64,000 nucleotides of DNA from assembly GCA_046329535.1 (NCBI GenBank), contig JAXLUN010000003.1:434001-498000 (forward strand), in the 5' to 3' direction. This DNA is from Bog-950 sp046329535. Lineage in GTDB: Bacteria > Bacteroidota > Bacteroidia > Chitinophagales > LD1. This document shows positions 1 to 7,800 of this stretch, in pieces. Every line of letters begins with the position of its first letter. Position 1 is the stretch's first letter. The notes beneath the pieces were generated by a model that did not search any database, was not told the origin of the DNA, and was given only the letters and a program-made list of their open reading frames with translations. A program made the position numbers and the translations under genes.

Positions 1-1
1 T

Positions 2-1240
2 AAAAACAAAAAGGAACAACTGCGCCTCTTTATTATTGATTGGCTGAAGAAAAACACCTCCACAAAATTGATGGGTCGTCAGCATGTGGTGCGTCATGAA
101 AACGAGGCGGGACACAAGCGAAAAAATTTTGAATGGGATTCTTCTTTATTGGCACTAGATAAAGAACGAGGTGTGCTCTCGCATACGGTTATGTTTTACA
201 ACATGACAGAACCTAAAGCACCAGTATATGAAAACAAGAACCAGCGACATCAATTTGAGTTTTTGCTTAGCCAAATGAAGCAAAGAGAAACCTGGTATTA
301 TCCTGAAAGTGCTTATTGGGTAACATTCGATCTTTCGGTACCTATGCTTTTACTTCCATATCTAAGCGCACGCCTCTCAGATATTGATACTTGTGTGGCT
401 TTCAAGATACCCGGCCACATCACTTTTTCTTCAGGTTGGGAGTGGGGTTATTGGCTTATTGATTGGAGTATAGCGCGCTGGAGTTGGCAATATACAACCG
501 ATGGCTTGACTCAAAAACGTTATCCTGAAATGTATGCGCATGAAATGCTTAAAACGCAACATGAGAAAGACTTTTTCAGTGAATCCATGCACCTGCAGCA
601 GCAATATCTGAAAGATAGTTCGCTTATGCAATGGATGACTGCTATGACCATCACCGATGAAATCGGAATCAAGGCATTGAACGATGCCTATCATCCTCGC
701 CCGGAACTGAGTTATAAATTTTTACAGCGCAAAGCAAACTTGCAGCAACTAGAAACCGTGCGTAAGGAGGCTGTTGAGCCGCTTAAGAATTTTGCCAGAC
801 AAACCCAGCTGGCAATAAATGAATACGATACCATCGCGTTGCATAAAACCAATTCAATTTTAAGGGAGTTTAAGGACGGTATACAAATAACCGGTTTGCG
901 TGCTAATCACCGTGTAGCCGTTCTTCAATATATAATATGTACGCGCATAGCAAAACTTAAAAAAGAAAAATGCGATTGCGATTCCTATTTAAAGGATGCA
1001 GCCTTTGTTCGTGATGACGCGCAAAAAACTGTTGCCCATCGCGAACTTAACTATCGCTACCCGCTTTCATCTATTGCCGCAAAACGGTGGGACCATACAT
1101 CTTATCACTTCGGTTATTTATATCCCGTAAGCAAGCTTCATTTCTGGAATCGTGAGGAAGAAGAAGCCCGCAAAAACAAATACAGTCCATTGTTTATGAA
1201 TATCTGGAACATGTGGCGGATAGCCGGCATTATCAACTAA
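2..1240 (+). CDS. Unrecognised protein, 5'-truncated by window edge
   Basis: The frame is open from base 2 with no stop before the first ATG at 68, and the codons before that ATG look protein-like, so the true start probably lies outside the window; about 412 residues are visible. I do not recognise the family. Seen: no signal peptide or membrane helix in the visible part, a strikingly aromatic stretch (WEWGYWLIDWSIARWSW, residues about 124-140 counted from the ATG at 68), and a long charged, probably helical C-terminal half. The next gene on the same strand begins 69 bases downstream. It could be an enzyme with an aromatic substrate-binding surface, but that is a guess. That it is a real gene is well supported by length; function is unknown. 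Confidence 0.75.
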   Translation, partial: KNKKEQLRLFIIDWLKKNTSTKLMGRQHVVRHENEAGHKRKNFEWDSSLLALDKERGVLSHTVMFYNMTEPKAPVYENKNQRHQFEFLLSQMKQRETWYYPESAYWVTFDLSVPMLLLPYLSARLSDIDTCVAFKIPGHITFSSGWEWGYWLIDWSIARWSWQYTTDGLTQKRYPEMYAHEMLKTQHEKDFFSESMHLQQQYLKDSSLMQWMTAMTITDEIGIKALNDAYHPRPELSYKFLQRKANLQQLETVRKEAVEPLKNFARQTQLAINEYDTIALHKTNSILREFKDGIQITGLRANHRVAVLQYIICTRIAKLKKEKCDCDSYLKDAAFVRDDAQKTVAHRELNYRYPLSSIAAKRWDHTSYHFGYLYPVSKLHFWNREEEEARKNKYSPLFMNIWNMWRIAGIIN

Positions 1241-1309
1241 AGATGTTGACAAACCGAATTTCTTTTAGAATAAAGAATTTACCTTCGAGATAACCAAAAA
1301 CAAAAAATT

Positions 1310-1810
1310 ATGCAACCTAACATGCTCATCAGTGCCCTGGCGGCACTATTTCCATTATTACTGGGATTTATGTGGTACAATCCGAAAACATTCGGTCCTG
1401 CCTGGCTAGCGGGTGCAGGTTTAACACAGGAAGCTGCACAAAAGGATTTTAATATGCCCCTTGTATTCGGAGTCAATTACGTATGTAGTTTTTTCATTGC
1501 GGTTTCACTTCACTTTATGACTATTCACCAGTTCGGTTTGCAGTCACTTATTTTACCGCAGCACGGTCATGAAATGTCACCGGAAATAGCTGCACAGGGG
1601 GCAGAAGTATTGAAAGCTTATATGGGAAGTTATCGCTCATTCGGTCACGGAGCATTACATGGAGCTATAACAGCCATATTTTTCGTATTCCCTCTATTGA
1701 CAGGAGGTGCTTTATTTGAGCGCAGAGGCTGGAAATACATCCTTATCAATGCCGGCTACTGGATTATTTCACTGGCTGTTATGGGTGGCATTGTTTGCCA
1801 GTTTGCGTAG
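1310..1810 (+). CDS. DUF1761-type small membrane protein
   Basis: A 166-residue protein with about four hydrophobic segments (near residues 5-25, 55-75, 115-135 and 145-165). The N-terminal motif around FMWYNPKTFGPAWLAG, with the first helix running into WYxPKxFGPxW, is what I know from DUF1761 family members, which are small integral membrane proteins of unknown function. The length fits that family. The ATG at 1310 follows an A-rich stretch and is the first in frame. It is followed by a hairpin shared with the convergent gene at 1845. Function is not known; the family call is fairly confident. Confidence 0.8.
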   Translation: MQPNMLISALAALFPLLLGFMWYNPKTFGPAWLAGAGLTQEAAQKDFNMPLVFGVNYVCSFFIAVSLHFMTIHQFGLQSLILPQHGHEMSPEIAAQGAEVLKAYMGSYRSFGHGALHGAITAIFFVFPLLTGGALFERRGWKYILINAGYWIISLAVMGGIVCQFA

Positions 1811-1831
1811 AATTCTATTAATATGAATATG

Positions 1832-1863
1832 AAAACGCTCTGCCTTAAACTGCAGGGCGTTTT
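1832..1863. terminator. Bidirectional hairpin terminator
   Basis: AAAACGCTCTGC (1832-1843) pairs with GCAGGGCGTTTT (1852-1863) across an 8-base loop, with one G-U type mismatch and A/T tracts on both outer arms. It sits between the convergent genes ending at 1810 and 1845; the stop of the minus-strand gene lies within the loop. Confidence 0.7.
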
Positions 1864-2195
1864 ACGTTTTTCCAGATTACAACAGCCGCCAGAGGCAGAA
1901 TAAAAATTACAAGAAAACAGATGCTGTTGAATTTACTCTGATAGACAATTTGGGAAAGAAAACACTTGGCATGGTATGCCACTGGATAAACTGCTCCAAA
2001 GAAATAAAGAATCAAGCGGTATTTAACCGGATACAAAAAGGTGAAAAGACATACGCTGTAGCTTAAGGTATGTACTATGTGAGAGAGTACACTTTCATCA
2101 TTAAAGCGTGTCAACAAACCATATACATGCACAGCTATACAGATTACAAGAAAAAGTGAAAACAAAACTTTGAAACTAATGTTTTGATACTTCAT
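1845..2195 (-). CDS. Small hydrophobic membrane protein, unknown
   Basis: A 116-residue protein starting at the ATG at 2195 (an upstream TTG at 2228 would add 11 residues but is less attractive). About four hydrophobic segments can be seen: residues 8-25, 42-58, 60-78 and 92-110. It is lysine-rich at the end. I do not recognise a family, and no catalytic motif is visible. It is divergent from the antiporter gene at 2279, with which it shares an 83-base upstream region. Coding status is supported by the uninterrupted membrane-helix pattern; function is unknown. Confidence 0.6.
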   Translation of the reverse strand: MKYQNISFKVLFSLFLVICIAVHVYGLLTRFNDESVLSHIVHTLSYSVCLFTFLYPVKYRLILYFFGAVYPVAYHAKCFLSQIVYQSKFNSICFLVIFILPLAAVVIWKNVKRPAV

Positions 2196-2278
2196 TGGTT
2201 GAAAATAGGAATTTCTGATTTTAATCAATATCCGTTGAAGGTTTCAAATATTCAATCACTTTTGCACCAATAAACAAT

Positions 2279-3673
2279 ATGAGCCGAAAGCACATTAAGT
2301 TATACCTCCTAATTGTTTTGCCTTTAATCGCCATTATCCTGCTTTTGCTTTGGATAGGGAAAGGGCTGGAAGCAAATATTTTTTCTTTACCGGTTCCCTC
2401 CAATAATAATCAGAGTCATTTGAACGAAAGCCTTACACATCCTTTAGCCATTATGCTGATGCAGATTATAGTCATTCTTTCGGTTGCTAGATCTGTAGGC
2501 TACCTTTTTTCTAAAATTGGTCAACAATCAGTTATAGGAGAAATTACAGCCGGTATCATCCTGGGTCCATCACTGTTGGGCTGGGTGGCACCCGGAATTT
2601 TCTCTTTTCTTTTTCCGGCAGCATCACTTCCTAATCTGCAGTTACTCAGTCAAATCGGTTTAGTGTTGTTCATGTTTATCATCGGTTTAGAACTGGATAT
2701 TGATACTATCCGAAAACGTGCCGGTGAAGCCATTCTCGTCAGCCATGTGAGTATAGTATTCCCTTATTTTTTAGGTGTTATGCTGGCGTATTTCCTATAT
2801 CAATCCTACGCACCTGCCCATATCTCTTTTATAGCTTTTGCCCTGTTTATGGGTATAGCCATGAGTATTACTGCATTTCCGGTACTTGCCCGAATTTTAA
2901 AAGAGCGAAATATGACCAAAACTCCTGTGGGCAGCATGGCTATTATTAGTGCGGCCATTGGTGATGTAACCGCCTGGTGTATTCTACCCTTTGTTATAGC
3001 TATTGCAAGAGCGGGCGATATTTCAAATGCTTGGTTCAGCATTTTTATGGCAGCTATTTACGTAATAGTTATGCTAATGGTCATCAAACCCTTGTTGCAG
3101 AAATTGAGCGAGCGCTTTTTTTCAGATGGGAATATTCATTCCAACTTTACAGCAGTTGTCTTTCTCATGCTTCTTGTATCGGCATATACGGCCGAGGTGA
3201 TAGGAATACACGCCTTGTTCGGTGCTTTTTTGGCGGGCGCGGTGATGCCTGCCAATTTCTCTTTGCGTAACCTATTCACAGAAAGAATTGAAGATGTCAG
3301 TACTTTTTTACTAATGCCATTATTCTTTGCTTTTACTGGCTTACGTACGCAAATAGGTTTATTGAACGAACCGCATCTTTGGGCCGTTTGTGCAGTAATT
3401 ATATTAATGGCTGTTGCCGGTAAGTTTTGGGGAAGTGCGGTATCGGCCAGGTTAATTGGTCAATCTTGGAAAGACTCACTGAGTATTGGCATATTGATGA
3501 ATACAAGAGGACTGATGGAATTAATTGTGCTGAATATCGGTTACGACTTAGGTATTTTGAAACCGGAAGTTTTCACCATCATGGTATTCATGGCTCTGGC
3601 AACAACTTTTATGACAGCTCCTGCATTAAATCTGATTGAGCGCTTTTTTGCCAAAGGGAAACTATCGCATTAG
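2279..3673 (+). CDS. Cation:proton antiporter, Kef/CPA2 type
   Basis: A 464-residue polytopic membrane protein with about 12-13 hydrophobic helices. Seen: an N-terminal single helix, then the family-typical GEITAGIILGPSLLG about residues 92-106, GLVLFMFIIGLELD about 127-140, SITAFPVLARIL about 197-208, and HALFGAFLAGAVMP about 311-324. These are the hallmarks of the CPA2 monovalent cation/proton antiporter family (KefB/NapA-like). No C-terminal TrkA-N or TrkA-C regulatory domain is present, so it is the transporter domain alone. Expected role: Na+ or K+/H+ exchange across the inner membrane. It converges on and overlaps the lysozyme gene by 12 bases. Ion specificity cannot be read from the sequence. 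Confidence 0.9.
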   Translation: MSRKHIKLYLLIVLPLIAIILLLLWIGKGLEANIFSLPVPSNNNQSHLNESLTHPLAIMLMQIIVILSVARSVGYLFSKIGQQSVIGEITAGIILGPSLLGWVAPGIFSFLFPAASLPNLQLLSQIGLVLFMFIIGLELDIDTIRKRAGEAILVSHVSIVFPYFLGVMLAYFLYQSYAPAHISFIAFALFMGIAMSITAFPVLARILKERNMTKTPVGSMAIISAAIGDVTAWCILPFVIAIARAGDISNAWFSIFMAAIYVIVMLMVIKPLLQKLSERFFSDGNIHSNFTAVVFLMLLVSAYTAEVIGIHALFGAFLAGAVMPANFSLRNLFTERIEDVSTFLLMPLFFAFTGLRTQIGLLNEPHLWAVCAVIILMAVAGKFWGSAVSARLIGQSWKDSLSIGILMNTRGLMELIVLNIGYDLGILKPEVFTIMVFMALATTFMTAPALNLIERFFAKGKLSH

Positions 3674-4465
3674 TAATCTTCGAAATTCCTCCTCGTTGCC
3701 GGTAAAAATATTGGCATCAGCATTCCCGTTTATACCCAGTAAATCTGACCGGTCGCTATGCTGCCAGAAAAGAAAATTAATACTATCAATGGGTGTAAAC
3801 TCCTCGTGGTAATAATGGGCAATCCAGAATGGATAATTTTTAAAATCATCTGCCAGATAATCTTCTATGAAATTGTAGTTGGAATAAATGATTGGCTTAG
3901 TCTTATAATGAGATTCAATTTCGGCAAGAAAAATTTTTAGTTGAGCTACTATTTCAGCTTTGCTCTTGTTTTTAGTCTCCTCTATATCAACAACCGGAGG
4001 TAAATCGCCTTTTTTCAAACTGACACTGGTTATAAAATTAGCGGCCTGAAGTTTAGGACTTCTGTCGGCTAGAAAATAATGATAGGCCCCTCGTGTAATC
4101 TGATGGTCTTTCGCATCTTCCCAATGCTCATCAAACATGTCATCTTCTATCAATAGTCCTTCTGTGGCTTTGATAAATGCAAAACGAAATTGAATCGTAT
4201 CTCCCAGCTGATCAACAGCTCTCAGTCTATCCCAATCTACGTTGCTTTGGTAGTGAGACAAATCAATTCCATGAATATCATATCCAAGCGGAAAGTCGGT
4301 GGGACTTACAGCCGTTTTAATATAGCGCTGTGATAGGTAGCGGTAGGCCCTGCGTATGTATTTCTTGTTTTCATACAAGGTCAGTAATAGCGTTGACACC
4401 AAAACAAAACCTATAAGATACTTTGTCCAACGCGGAAAGTTAGATCTTGACTTTTTCTTCGCCAT
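3662..4465 (-). CDS. GH25 lysozyme-like muramidase, membrane-anchored
   Basis: A 267-residue protein with a short basic N-terminus and one hydrophobic anchor (about residues 15-30), followed by a glycoside hydrolase family 25 domain. Seen: GIDLSHYQ with Asp68, FAFIKATEG, RGAYHYF, PPVVDIEE with Asp160 and Glu162, IIYSNYNF and FWIAHYY, the classical GH25 strand motifs including the DxE catalytic pair. Known of the family: hydrolysis of the beta-1,4 bond between N-acetylmuramic acid and N-acetylglucosamine in peptidoglycan. The uncleaved-looking anchor suggests a periplasm-facing inner-membrane enzyme used in cell-wall turnover. It lies 6 bases downstream of the RidA-family gene on the same strand. 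Confidence 0.9.
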   Translation of the reverse strand: MAKKKSRSNFPRWTKYLIGFVLVSTLLLTLYENKKYIRRAYRYLSQRYIKTAVSPTDFPLGYDIHGIDLSHYQSNVDWDRLRAVDQLGDTIQFRFAFIKATEGLLIEDDMFDEHWEDAKDHQITRGAYHYFLADRSPKLQAANFITSVSLKKGDLPPVVDIEETKNKSKAEIVAQLKIFLAEIESHYKTKPIIYSNYNFIEDYLADDFKNYPFWIAHYYHEEFTPIDSINFLFWQHSDRSDLLGINGNADANIFTGNEEEFRRLLMR

Positions 4466-4471
4466 CTGTTA

Positions 4472-4870
4472 TTAAACGGTGGCAATCACTTTTAATTCTA
4501 TGGCAATAGAAGAGGGAAGTGCATTCACCTGAACGGTTGTACGGCAGGGTTGATTCTCCTTAAAATATTCTGCGTAAATGCGATTGTAGGTTTGAAAATC
4601 GCGTTTCATATCTACCAGAAAAACGGTTACATCCACAATGTTATTCCAAGTGCTGCCGGCTTCTTCCAGTGCAGTTTTTACATTTTTGAAAACTGAATGC
4701 ACCTGGGCGGCAAAATCAAACTCCAAATAGTTGCCATGCTTATCCAGTTTGAGTCCTGGAATGTTATCGGTGTTGGCTTCGCGTGGACCCATACCACTTA
4801 CAAAAAGAAGATTGCCCACCTGGCGTGTCATCGGATAAAGCCCCATTGGTTTTGGAAGATTGCTGCTCAT
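4472..4870 (-). CDS. RidA (YjgF/UK114) family protein, possible 2-aminomuconate deaminase
   Basis: A 132-residue protein of RidA-family length. Seen: YPMTRQVGNLLFVSGMGP near the start, VFKNVKTALEEAGSTWNNIVDVTVFL about residues 60-86, and PCRTTVQVNALP about 107-118, where the conserved Arg of the family's substrate carboxylate site lies. Its ATG overlaps the TGA of the upstream aldehyde dehydrogenase (ATGA), a sign of translational coupling. Known: RidA proteins deaminate reactive enamines and imines, and divergent members act as 2-aminomuconate deaminase. Inferred from its partner, which resembles 2-aminomuconate semialdehyde dehydrogenase, it probably does the next step of tryptophan catabolism; a generic RidA role is the alternative. 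Confidence 0.85.
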   Translation of the reverse strand: MSSNLPKPMGLYPMTRQVGNLLFVSGMGPREANTDNIPGLKLDKHGNYLEFDFAAQVHSVFKNVKTALEEAGSTWNNIVDVTVFLVDMKRDFQTYNRIYAEYFKENQPCRTTVQVNALPSSIAIELKVIATV

Positions 4871-6309
4871 GATTTTATAAATACGTTTTTAGGTTCAGTA
4901 AAAAACTTCATAGCCTCCCAACCGCCTTCGCGACCTACTCCGCTGGCTTTTACACCACCAAAAGGAGTTCTTAAATCGCGCACCAGCCAACTATTTATCC
5001 ATACAATGCCTGCCTCAATATTTTCAGCTATACGATGGGCGCGTTTTAAGTCATTGGTCCAGATAGTAGACGACAGCCCGTATTTGACGCTGTTGGCCAT
5101 CATCAAAACATCTTCTTCGTTTTCAAACGGAGTCAACGTAACTACCGGCCCGAAAATTTCTTCCTGATTGGTTCGGCAGCTAAAGCTTAATCCGTCAACA
5201 ACAGTTGGTGCAACAAAATATCCGTTGGCGCATCGGCCCTCTATCTGCAACGCTTTACCTCCGCATAATACATTGCCTCCTTCCTCCTGCGCCAGCTTAA
5301 TGTATGAAAGTATTTTCTCCTTATGCTGAAGAGAAACTATAGCGCCCATGTTCGATGTATCGTCATTCGGGTCACCAACCTTTAAACCACTTACGCGAGT
5401 TACAAATGCTTCTTTAAATTTTGGGTAGATAGATTTTTCAATAAAAATTCGTGAGCCGCATAAACATATTTCACCCTGATTACTGAACGATGCTGTAACT
5501 ACCTGTTTCGCGGTTTCTTCAAAATCACAATCGGCAAAAATGATGGTTGGGTTTTTTCCGCCCAGTTCCAGCGAAAGCTTTTTAAACATGGGTCCACCCG
5601 TGGCCGCAATTCTTTTTCCTGTTTCTGTTCCACCGGTAAACGAGATAGCTTTAATGTTTTCATGCTCCACTATAGCTTGTCCCACTTTGTTTCCTAAGCC
5701 ATGCACAATATTTAAAACTCCTTTTGGCAAACCCGCTTCGATACAAACTTGAGAAAGTAGATAAGCGGTATAAGGAGTAATCTCACTTGGTTTTGCCACT
5801 ACGCAATTTCCGGTAGCCAGCGCAGGAGCAATTTTCCAACTGAAAAGATAAATAGGAAGGTTCCAGGGTGAAATACAGCCCACCACCCCAATAGGCTGCC
5901 GAAGGGTGTAGTTAATACCCATCCCCGGCATCTGGTGACTCTCTGATGCAAAGTGCTGAACTGCTGAAGCATAAAAACGAAAGTTGGAAATAGCCCTTGG
6001 AATATCTACTGCCCTTGCCAGCTTTTGCGGCTTACCGTTATCCTTACTCTCAGCTATTACAAATTCCTCTATGTGATTTTGAATGCCATCGGCAATTTTC
6101 ATCAGCATCATCATTCGCTCTTCTAAGGGCGTTTTGCTCCAGGCGGTAAAAGCATTTTTAGCGGCATCATAAGCCCGCTGAACGTCTCTTTCATCACTGT
6201 CTGGAATCAGCGAATACACTTCACCGGTAGCCGGCTCATAGTTATCCAGATAACTTTTTGAAATTGGTTCAACTAGTTCTCCGTTGATATAGTTGTTGAT
6301 TCTTTCCAT
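4867..6309 (-). CDS. Aldehyde dehydrogenase, ALDH8-like (2-aminomuconate semialdehyde dehydrogenase)
   Basis: A 480-residue NAD(P)-dependent aldehyde dehydrogenase. Seen: PWNLP about residue 148, FTGGTETG about 224-231, LELGGK with general-base Glu249, and NQGEICLCGSR with catalytic Cys282; the C-terminal PFGGVKASGVGREGG is typical. The unusual C-L-C active-site sequence and the W-[IV]-N-x-W-L ending are what I recall from the ALDH8A1/2-aminomuconic semialdehyde group. The start at 6309 (MERINNYI) is an ATG; an upstream TTG at 6336 was rejected. It is the first gene of a two-gene unit with the RidA-family gene. Inferred substrate: 2-aminomuconate semialdehyde, or 2-hydroxymuconate semialdehyde as the alternative. 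Confidence 0.88.
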   Translation of the reverse strand: MERINNYINGELVEPISKSYLDNYEPATGEVYSLIPDSDERDVQRAYDAAKNAFTAWSKTPLEERMMMLMKIADGIQNHIEEFVIAESKDNGKPQKLARAVDIPRAISNFRFYASAVQHFASESHQMPGMGINYTLRQPIGVVGCISPWNLPIYLFSWKIAPALATGNCVVAKPSEITPYTAYLLSQVCIEAGLPKGVLNIVHGLGNKVGQAIVEHENIKAISFTGGTETGKRIAATGGPMFKKLSLELGGKNPTIIFADCDFEETAKQVVTASFSNQGEICLCGSRIFIEKSIYPKFKEAFVTRVSGLKVGDPNDDTSNMGAIVSLQHKEKILSYIKLAQEEGGNVLCGGKALQIEGRCANGYFVAPTVVDGLSFSCRTNQEEIFGPVVTLTPFENEEDVLMMANSVKYGLSSTIWTNDLKRAHRIAENIEAGIVWINSWLVRDLRTPFGGVKASGVGREGGWEAMKFFTEPKNVFIKS

Positions 6310-6373
6310 AGTAATAATGCGAATGTAATCACTCAAATTGATTACAATTATATTTCACAAAACAAAAAACTGA

Positions 6374-7789
6374 ATGCAAAAGCAATCTACTTTCTATGCA
6401 GTTATATCCATCTTTTTCTTTTGGGGATTTATGGCTGCCAGTAACGGAATTTTTATTCCTTTTTGTAAAGAGCATTTTCAACTATCGCAGTTTCAGAGCC
6501 AGTTAATTGATTCTACATTTTATGGCGGATACTTTATCGGCTCGCTTTTGTTATTTCTATACACCGCATTTCGCAAAAAAGATTTTGTGAATGAGCATGG
6601 ATACGCCAAATCATTTTCCATCGGTTTAATTATTTCTGCAATCGGGGCCTTGTGTATGATTCCTTCACTTCACGTAGGCAGCTATGAACTTATTCTTACT
6701 TCCTTTTTCATTATTGCACTCGGCTTTTGTTTGCAGCAAACGGCCGCTAACCCTTTTGTTATTCTTTTGGGCGATGAACGCACAGGTGCTCACCGTCTGA
6801 ATCTGGCCGGGGGTATAAACTCCTTCGGAACAACCATCGGCCCTTTGATTGTAGCATATTTTCTTTTTGGGGGTATCTCTGTGGCTAATACTCAAAATAC
6901 GGTAGACCTCAAGAATGTAGACACTCTGTATGGGATTCTCATTGTATTGTTTCTGGCACTTGCGTTTGTATTACGCGCTATAAAAATTGAAAAAACAAAA
7001 GCAGAAGAAACTACCGGTGAGTTTTCAATTGCGGCTTTAAAATATCCGCAATTGGTAATGGGCATGGTAGCCATTTTTGTTTATGTGGGCGTAGAGGTTA
7101 CCATTCAAAGTAATATGGGGGCCTTACTTAAAACCCCTGAATATGGCAGCATACCCAGCGAACTGATTTTTCCATTTATATCTCTCTACTGGGGCAGTTT
7201 AATGATGGGCCGCTGGACGGGTGCCAGCGAATCACTTTCAGAAAATAAAAATACCCGAAAAATTCTTCAGGCTATTCTGCCCTTTATTGCTTTTGCCGTA
7301 GTGTATGTGGTAAATTATATGAAAGCAAGCGGAGTAGAAAACATTCATCTAAATGAAGTGTTTTTACCTTACATTGGTTTTGTTGCACTGATGGTGGTGG
7401 TTTCTTATTTCAGCATAGAAAACTCCGCTAAAATGCTGCTGGCTTTTTCAGTAGCTGCAGCGCTTTGTATGGTGGGCGGTATGTTAACTACCGGCAACAC
7501 ATCCTTGCTTTTTTTTCTAAGTGGAGGTTTGTGGTGCTCGGTGATGTGGCCTTGCATCTTTGCACAGGCTATTAAAAACTTAGGTCAATACACTTCGCAG
7601 GCATCCTCATTTTTAATTATGATGATATTGGGCGGTGCAGTTATCCCTCCTTTTCAGGGTTGGCTGGCCGATGCCACCAGTATTAAAGCTTCGTACATCA
7701 TTACTCCGCTTTGTTTTACCTATCTGGCTTATTACGGCTGGTGGGCTTTAAAAAACAATCAGGGTGAAGAGGTGAAGGTAAGTCACTAA
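6374..7789 (+). CDS. MFS sugar permease, FucP/GluP-like
   Basis: A 471-residue major facilitator superfamily protein with about 12 transmembrane helices. Seen: FFFWGFMAASNGIFIPF in helix 1, DSTFYGGYFIGSLLL in helix 2, ALGFCLQQTAANPFVILLG about residues 113-131 and LAGGINSFGTTIGP about 142-155. The last two blocks are characteristic of the L-fucose/glucose-galactose proton symporter branch (FucP, GluP), common in Bacteroidota. Expected role: proton-coupled monosaccharide uptake. The GH5 gene starts 11 bases downstream, which suggests that the permease takes up a sugar released from a glycoconjugate. The specific sugar cannot be decided here. Confidence 0.87.
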   Translation: MQKQSTFYAVISIFFFWGFMAASNGIFIPFCKEHFQLSQFQSQLIDSTFYGGYFIGSLLLFLYTAFRKKDFVNEHGYAKSFSIGLIISAIGALCMIPSLHVGSYELILTSFFIIALGFCLQQTAANPFVILLGDERTGAHRLNLAGGINSFGTTIGPLIVAYFLFGGISVANTQNTVDLKNVDTLYGILIVLFLALAFVLRAIKIEKTKAEETTGEFSIAALKYPQLVMGMVAIFVYVGVEVTIQSNMGALLKTPEYGSIPSELIFPFISLYWGSLMMGRWTGASESLSENKNTRKILQAILPFIAFAVVYVVNYMKASGVENIHLNEVFLPYIGFVALMVVVSYFSIENSAKMLLAFSVAAALCMVGGMLTTGNTSLLFFLSGGLWCSVMWPCIFAQAIKNLGQYTSQASSFLIMMILGGAVIPPFQGWLADATSIKASYIITPLCFTYLAYYGWWALKNNQGEEVKVSH

Positions 7790-7800
7790 ACTTTCTTGCT

